Assembly: GCF_016429065.1 (NCBI RefSeq)
Contig: NZ_JAELTX010000048.1
Coordinates: forward strand, 1 to 37,796
Direction: 5' to 3'
Source: Pedobacter sp. ASV17
Lineage (GTDB): Bacteria > Bacteroidota > Bacteroidia > Sphingobacteriales > Sphingobacteriaceae
DNA: 37,796 bases
Under the pieces are notes generated by a model. It was not told where the DNA came from. It saw only the letters and a list, made by a program, of their open reading frames with translations, and made no database searches. This document shows positions 33,320-37,796 of this stretch, one piece after another. Position 1 is the stretch's first letter. The number at the start of each line of letters is the position of its first letter. A program made the position numbers and the translations under genes.

Positions 33320-35245
33320 ATGATTAACATTACTTTACCTGATGGCTCTGTCCGTCAGTATGAAAAGGGTACAAATGCCCATCAAATTGCCCTTTCAATT
33401 TCAGAGGGTTTAGCACGAAATGTTTTAGCAGCGGAAGTAAACGGAGAAGTTTGGGACAGTGCACGTCCAATTGAAGCTGATTCTGCGGTTAAATTGCTTA
33501 CATGGAATGATACCGAAGGAAAATCAACTTTTTGGCATTCCTCTGCACACTTAATGGCCGAAGCTTTAGAGGCACTTTATCCAGGTACTAAATTTGGTAT
33601 TGGGCCAGCTATTGAAACGGGTTTTTACTATGATGTAGATTTCGGTGATAGAGAGTTTTCTTCTGATGATTTCAAGCAGATTGAAGACAAAATGTTGGAA
33701 TTGGCTAAGCAAAAGGAAGTTTTTGAACGTAAAAGCGTAAGCAAAGCTGATGCTATCCAATACTTCACTGAAAAAGGTGATGAATACAAATTGGATTTGA
33801 TTGATGGTTTAGAAGACGGAAAAATTACTTTCTATAGTCAAGGTAGCTTTACCGATTTATGCCGTGGCCCACATATTCCAAACACTAGCTTCATCAAAGC
33901 CATTAAGCTGATGAACGTTGCTGGTGCTTACTGGAGAGGTGATGAAACCAAGAAACAATTAACTCGTATTTACGGGGTTACTTTCCCTAAGGCGAGTGAA
34001 TTGACCGAATATCTTCACATGATTGAGGAGGCCAAAAAACGTGACCACCGTAAATTGGGTAAGGAATTGGAATTGTTCACCTTCTCAGAAAAAGTGGGCA
34101 TGGGCTTACCAATGTGGTTGCCAAAAGGTACAGCATTACGTGAGCGTTTAGTTCAATTTTTAACCAAAGCGCAGCAAAAATCAGGTTACGAGCAGGTAAT
34201 TACGCCTCATATTGGTCATAAGAATTTATACATCACTTCTGGTCACTATGAGAAATACGGAAAAGATAGTTTCCAGCCAATCAAAACGCCACAAGAAGGA
34301 GAGGAGTTTTTCTTAAAACCGATGAACTGTCCTCACCACTGTGAGTTGTATAAGTTCAAACCTCGTTCTTATAAGGATTTGCCAGTTCGTTTTGCCGAAT
34401 TTGGTACGGTATATCGTTACGAGCAAAGTGGCGAGTTGCATGGTTTAACCCGTGTACGTGGCTTTACTCAGGATGATGCGCACTTGTTCTGTCGTCCAGA
34501 CCAAGTGAAAGAAGAGTTTAAAAAAGTAATTGATTTGGTACTTCACGTATTTAAATCTTTAGGTTTTGATAACTATGTGGCTCAGGTTTCATTACGCGAT
34601 CCAGAAAATAAAGCGAAATACATTGGTTCTGATGAGAACTGGAAACTAGCTGAAACTGCAATTATTGAAGCAGCGGAAGAAAAAGGCTTGCCTACCGTAG
34701 TAGAATATGGTGAGGCTGCTTTTTACGGACCAAAACTAGATTTTATGGTTCGTGATGCGCTGGGCAGAAAATGGCAGTTGGGTACTATTCAAGTTGATTA
34801 CAATCTTCCAGAGCGTTTTGAGCTAGAATATGCAGGTAGTGATAATCAAAAACATCGTCCTGTAATGATCCACCGCGCACCTTTTGGTTCGATGGAACGT
34901 TTTGTAGCTGTGTTGATTGAACACTGTGGAGGTAACTTCCCATTGTGGCTTTCTCCAGAGCAATACATCATTCTTCCTATTTCAGAAAAGTATGAAGAAT
35001 ATGCAAAAAAAGTTTCAGAAGAATTAAATAATTCCGATATTCGCGGTCTGATTGACTTTCGTGATGAAAAGATTGGAAGGAAAATCAGGGACGCTGAGGT
35101 TAAAAAACTGCCTTACATGCTCATTATCGGCGAAAAAGAGATGGAAGAAGGAAGAGTTTCGGTTCGCAAGCACGGTGAAGGAGATTTAGGAAGTATGACC
35201 TTAGCAGAATTTAGTGCATTAATTAACAAAGAAATAACAGTTTAA
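33320..35245 (+). CDS. thrS: Threonyl-tRNA synthetase
   Basis: 641 residues, full length. Residues 1-60 are the TGS domain ([20 protein letters not shown]). [11 protein letters not shown] near 74 is the editing-domain HxxxH site that clears mischarged Ser-tRNA. NCPHHC with C337 and the His residues that follow bind the catalytic zinc; [13 protein letters not shown] is motif 3. The C-terminal part is the anticodon-binding domain. First gene of the translation cluster; 13 bp separate it from infC. Class II enzymes of this type may repress their own translation in E. coli; here only a leader hairpin hints at that. Confidence 0.98.
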   Translation: MINITLPDGSVRQYEKGTNAHQIALSISEGLARNVLAAEVNGEVWDSARPIEADSAVKLLTWNDTEGKSTFWHSSAHLMAEALEALYPGTKFGIGPAIETGFYYDVDFGDREFSSDDFKQIEDKMLELAKQKEVFERKSVSKADAIQYFTEKGDEYKLDLIDGLEDGKITFYSQGSFTDLCRGPHIPNTSFIKAIKLMNVAGAYWRGDETKKQLTRIYGVTFPKASELTEYLHMIEEAKKRDHRKLGKELELFTFSEKVGMGLPMWLPKGTALRERLVQFLTKAQQKSGYEQVITPHIGHKNLYITSGHYEKYGKDSFQPIKTPQEGEEFFLKPMNCPHHCELYKFKPRSYKDLPVRFAEFGTVYRYEQSGELHGLTRVRGFTQDDAHLFCRPDQVKEEFKKVIDLVLHVFKSLGFDNYVAQVSLRDPENKAKYIGSDENWKLAETAIIEAAEEKGLPTVVEYGEAAFYGPKLDFMVRDALGRKWQLGTIQVDYNLPERFELEYAGSDNQKHRPVMIHRAPFGSMERFVAVLIEHCGGNFPLWLSPEQYIILPISEKYEEYAKKVSEELNNSDIRGLIDFRDEKIGRKIRDAEVKKLPYMLIIGEKEMEEGRVSVRKHGEGDLGSMTLAEFSALINKEITV

Positions 35246-35258
35246 ACAAGGAAAGCAT

Positions 35259-35831
35259 TTGGCATTAGGAAGACCAGGATTTAATAGGGGACCACGTCCA
35301 CCTTTTAAGAAAAAAGAAGCAGAACATAATATTAACGAGCATATTCGCGCTCAAGAGGTTAGGCTGTCTGGGGATAATGTAGAGCAGGGAATCTATCCTT
35401 TGTCGAAAGCGTTGGCATTTGCTGATGAATTAGAGCTTGACTTAGTAGAGATTTCTCCAAACGCAAATCCACCTGTTTGCCGTATTATGGACTACAGTAA
35501 GTTCATGTACGAGCAAAAGAAAAAGCAAAAGGAAATCAAAGCCAATGCTAAGCAAACCGTTATTAAGGAGATTCGTTTCGGACCTAATACCTCTGATCAC
35601 GATTTCCAGTTCAAATTAAAGCATGCCATTAGCTTTTTAGAAGCAGGTGAGAAAGTTAGAGCTTACGTACACTTCAAAGGAAGAGCGATTGTTTACAAAG
35701 AGCAGGGAGAAATTTTGTTGCTTAAGTTTGCACAAGCGCTAGAGGAAGTGGGTAAGGTTGAGTTATTGCCTAAATTGGAGGGTAAACGTATGTTTTTAAC
35801 CGTAGCCCCAAAAGCAACCGCAAAGAAATAA
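35259..35831 (+). CDS. infC: Translation initiation factor IF-3
   Basis: 190 residues. [21 protein letters not shown] opens the N-terminal domain; [15 protein letters not shown] is the IF-3 signature linker, and the C-terminal domain has [19 protein letters not shown]. It keeps 30S subunits free and checks the start codon. Start codon is TTG (35259), preceded by an AAGGAAA-like Shine-Dalgarno. No ATG or GTG is available near, and the N-terminus [19 protein letters not shown] fits the family in Bacteroidota. The non-AUG start recalls the AUU start of E. coli infC, which lets IF-3 repress itself. Confidence 0.96.
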   Translation: MALGRPGFNRGPRPPFKKKEAEHNINEHIRAQEVRLSGDNVEQGIYPLSKALAFADELELDLVEISPNANPPVCRIMDYSKFMYEQKKKQKEIKANAKQTVIKEIRFGPNTSDHDFQFKLKHAISFLEAGEKVRAYVHFKGRAIVYKEQGEILLLKFAQALEEVGKVELLPKLEGKRMFLTVAPKATAKK

Positions 35832-35856
35832 TAAATTATATAAACAAAATCAGGTT

Positions 35857-36057
35857 ATGCCAAAAATGAAAACCAATTCCAGTGCTAAAAAGCGTTTTTC
35901 GCTTACTGGAACAGGTAAAATTGCAAGAAAGAACGCCTACAAAAGTCACATCTTGACTAAGAAGAGTACTAAACGTAAGCGTAACTTAACCAACACTAGT
36001 TTGGTAAACGATGCAGATATGGGCAACGTTAAACGTATGCTTTGCATCGGTAAGTAA
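35857..36057 (+). CDS. rpmI: Ribosomal protein L35
   Basis: 66 residues, basic, [20 protein letters not shown], the typical L35 start. A structural protein of the 50S subunit, near the peptidyl-transferase rRNA. It lies 25 bp after infC and 74 bp before rplT in the conserved infC-rpmI-rplT order. Confidence 0.97.
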   Translation: MPKMKTNSSAKKRFSLTGTGKIARKNAYKSHILTKKSTKRKRNLTNTSLVNDADMGNVKRMLCIGK

Positions 36058-36131
36058 TTAATTTTTAACCAGGTGAACGGTAGTAAGTTTGTTGAAATAC
36101 ACAGCACCGCTTATCAAAAACACAACACATT

Positions 36132-36476
36132 ATGCCTCGTTCGGTAAACGTAGTAGCTGCTAGACGCAGAAGAAAAAAAGTCCTAGACATGGCCAAAGGC
36201 TATTGGGGCTCAAGAAGCAAGGTTTTTACCATTGCTAAAAACACGGTTGAAAAAGGTTTGCAATATGCATACCGTGACCGTAAAGCTAAGAAAAGAGAAT
36301 TCCGTGCATTATGGATTCAACGTATCAATGCTGGTGCTCGTGAGCACGGTATTTCTTACTCGCAATTGATTGGTAAATTAGCTGCAAAAAACATCGGTTT
36401 AAACCGTAAAGTTTTAGCTGACTTAGCAATGAACAATAAAGAAGCTTTTAAAGCTGTTATTGATGCAGTAAAATAG
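36132..36476 (+). CDS. rplT: Ribosomal protein L20
   Basis: 114 residues, full length. [20 protein letters not shown] and [21 protein letters not shown] are the L20 start. L20 is an early 50S assembly protein and in E. coli represses the rpmI-rplT messenger; no leader structure for that was found here. Last gene of the operon, followed by a strong terminator. Confidence 0.97.
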   Translation: MPRSVNVVAARRRRKKVLDMAKGYWGSRSKVFTIAKNTVEKGLQYAYRDRKAKKREFRALWIQRINAGAREHGISYSQLIGKLAAKNIGLNRKVLADLAMNNKEAFKAVIDAVK

Positions 36477-36496
36477 GATACTAAAAATATCAATGA

Positions 36497-36536
36497 AAAG
36501 GGAGTTCCGCATTTGCGAAACTCCCTTTTTTATTTT
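36497..36536 (+). terminator. Intrinsic terminator of the thrS-rplT operon
   Basis: AAAAGGGAGTT pairs with AACTCCCTTTT, with an inner CGC/GCG pair around an ATTT loop, followed by T6 and more AT. Starts 20 bases after the rplT stop. Confidence 0.92.
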
Positions 36537-36595
36537 AATACCTTCATAAAAACTATTTCCTGTTGATTTTTGTTCGTTTTTAAAAAGAATAAGAT

Positions 36596-36892
36596 ATGTC
36601 CAAGTTTTCTGATTTAATTAATGGCGATAAACCTGTATTGGTCGACTTTTTTGCAGAGTGGTGTGGTCCTTGTAAGGCAATGGGTCCAATATTGAGCGAA
36701 CTGAAAAGCCAAATAGGAGATAAGGCGGCTATTATTAAGGTTGATGTTGATAAAAACCAAGCCGCAGCTAGCGCATTTAATGTGCAAGGTGTGCCTACTT
36801 TTATTTTGTTTAAAAAGGGAAAAGCGATTTGGCGACAAAGTGGCGCTGTTCCTGCTCCTCAATTGAAGCAGTTGATTGAAATGCACGCTTAA
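36596..36892 (+). CDS. trxA: Thioredoxin
   Basis: 98 residues, a single thioredoxin domain without signal peptide. W22-C23-G24-P25-C26-K27 is the redox-active site; D17 is the buried Asp; GVPTF holds the cis-Pro at about 68. Reduces disulfides in cytosolic proteins such as ribonucleotide reductase. Slightly shorter at the N-terminus than E. coli TrxA (108). The symbol is by role; several thioredoxins are likely in this genome. Convergent with pdeM, 7 bp between stop codons. Confidence 0.93.
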   Translation: MSKFSDLINGDKPVLVDFFAEWCGPCKAMGPILSELKSQIGDKAAIIKVDVDKNQAAASAFNVQGVPTFILFKKGKAIWRQSGAVPAPQLKQLIEMHA

Positions 36893-36899
36893 AGTAGTA

Positions 36900-37535
36900 T
36901 TACACTTTTACGATTTTGGTTGGCGTAATGGCAAACACCAAGTCGTTTTCTTTTGCTTTTACAAGCTGCAGACCTGTAAAATTGCTAAAAGCGGGAAGAA
37001 TGGCGTGATGCTCGCCAAAATAAAAGCAAGGAAATTTTAGCCGCTGTTTTGCCTTGTTGTAAACGCTAATTCCAGGATGAACGTGGCCGCTAATGGCGTA
37101 TAGATTGGAATTGCAATGTGCCACATCATGAATGAAGCAAAACTTATCAGTTTGGTAGCTGGGTTCGTGAACGTCAACAGTTAAGTTTTTATATACCTCT
37201 TCCGACTGCTTATCATGATTTCCTTTTACCAATATAAAATTGATATCACTGAAGTTCTCCTTCCATCTTGCGAATTCGTCAATTTCAGTGTTGTAATCGC
37301 TATGGAACATGTCTCCATTGATAAGTAATTGTTTTGGAAGATATTTTTCTATTAATCCCGTTAGCCTATTGAAATCATTTTGTGATACGCTATTGGGAAT
37401 GGCTAATCCCGCTTTGCGAAAATGAGCAGCCTTGCCCAAATGTAAATCGCTAATGGCTAGCAATTGCTCGTTAGGCAAATAAATGGCTCTTTCTTTATCT
37501 AATATGATTTCTTCTTCTCTAATCGAAATTTTCAC
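36900..37535 (-). CDS. pdeM: Ligase-associated DNA damage response endonuclease PdeM
   Basis: 211 residues of the calcineurin-like phosphoesterase fold. Metal ligands are visible: D30-L-H32 in ISDLHLGKAAHFRKAGLAIP, D75-region NGDMFHS, GNHDKQS, and GHVHPGI. The AAHFRKAGLAIP insert after the first motif marks the TIGR04123 group, which is usually next to a DNA ligase and helicase (lig-lhr). Those partners are not inside this window; they may lie beyond the right edge. Presumed DNA nuclease in repair. No signal peptide. Confidence 0.9.
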   Translation of the reverse strand: MKISIREEEIILDKERAIYLPNEQLLAISDLHLGKAAHFRKAGLAIPNSVSQNDFNRLTGLIEKYLPKQLLINGDMFHSDYNTEIDEFARWKENFSDINFILVKGNHDKQSEEVYKNLTVDVHEPSYQTDKFCFIHDVAHCNSNLYAISGHVHPGISVYNKAKQRLKFPCFYFGEHHAILPAFSNFTGLQLVKAKENDLVFAITPTKIVKV

Positions 37536-37561
37536 TTTTTTAGGGATTAGTGGTTAGTTGC

Positions 37562-37796
37562 TAGTGGTTAGTATTTAATGTTTAATAACCATTAAGAAGT
37601 TAAGGATATTAAGTTTTCGAGGTGCTTTAGTCTTAATGTTTCTTAATTCCTTAATGTTTTCATTTAAATTAGTGGTTAGTATTTAATGTTTAATAACCAT
37701 TAAGAAGTTAAGGATATTAAGTTTTCGAGGTGCTTTAGTCTTAATGTTTCTTAATTCCTTAATGTTTTCATTTAAATTAGTGGTTAGTATTTAATG
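37562..37796. repeat. 108-bp tandem repeat, 2.2 identical copies, continuing past the window edge
   Basis: Units start at 37562, 37670 and 37778 and are identical where both copies can be read. Each unit has long imperfect inverted arms: CATTAAGAAGTTAAGGATAT (about 37590) against CTTAATGTTTCTTAATTCC (about 37632). No coding potential. It lies upstream of pdeM, so its promoter may be in or near the array. Confidence 0.92.

Noticed and set aside
37562..37796. Possible CRISPR array or integron at the right edge
   Set aside because: Units of 108 bp are identical with no spacer variation and no attC-like sites.
1..37796. tRNA and rRNA genes
   Set aside because: I looked for T-loop (GTTCGAATC-like) and rRNA sequences on both strands and saw none, though an eye scan is not a tRNA search.

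Overview
The window is AT-rich chromosomal DNA from a member of the Bacteroidota, most likely the Sphingobacteriaceae (Pedobacter-like). The signs are a type IX secretion (T9SS) sorting domain, a GLPGLI-like protein, the ligase-associated nuclease PdeM, archaeal/eukaryal-type ProS, Bacteroidota -7 boxes (TAnnTTTG) often only a few bases from the start codon, and few Shine-Dalgarno sequences. No rRNA, tRNA, CRISPR array, transposase or integrase was found. Most of the window is ordinary core genome; the accessory material is in the intergenic repeats and two probable insertions.

Layout. 1-1654 (minus): a four-LysM protein with an RlpA-like C-terminus, then uridine kinase (cut by the left edge), overlapping by 11 bp. 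1821-4563 (plus): Dps, three tandem hairpin repeats, a UbiD-type decarboxylase. 4620-6934 (minus): an aromatic-rich lipoprotein and a FadL-like outer-membrane barrel. 7040-11452 (plus): proS, an unknown 231-residue protein, a trans-sulfuration enzyme and a TIGR02757 protein. 11677-12284 (minus): a small membrane protein coupled to a Rnk/GreA-like factor. 12688-13197 (plus): a DUF1905/YdeI-like protein. 13378-16446 (minus): a dolichyl-phosphate-mannose-synthase-like glycosyltransferase, a POT peptide transporter and pdxH. 16562-17125: YqgE. 17251-18964 (minus): purK-purE, the two-step CAIR branch of purine synthesis. 19530-20720: a BaiN/HI0933-type flavoprotein. 20985-26839 (minus): a T9SS-exported protein and a large secreted propeller-amidohydrolase. 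27144-32000 (plus): recQ, a kinase-like accessory gene, an Atg22/UMF1 transporter and a LutA-like CCG protein. 32118-33005: the GLPGLI-like protein. 33320-36476: thrS-infC-rpmI-rplT, the conserved translation cluster. 36596-37535: thioredoxin and convergent pdeM. A 108-bp tandem repeat closes the window.

The most unusual feature is at 20805-23659. The T9SS protein gene lies between two 97-bp direct repeats. The right copy is the 3' end of the amidohydrolase gene. The left copy is an orphan fragment of the same 3' end, differing at five positions that are all synonymous, so it comes from a once-functional allele or paralogue. This fits a Campbell-type integration that brought in the T9SS gene. 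A second probable insertion is the kinase-like gene between recQ and the UMF1 transporter, flanked by 27-bp near-repeats and starting with a copy of the transporter's first codons. Hairpin (REP-like) elements of several families sit between the genes; two copies are next to the two ends of the T9SS insertion in opposite orientation.
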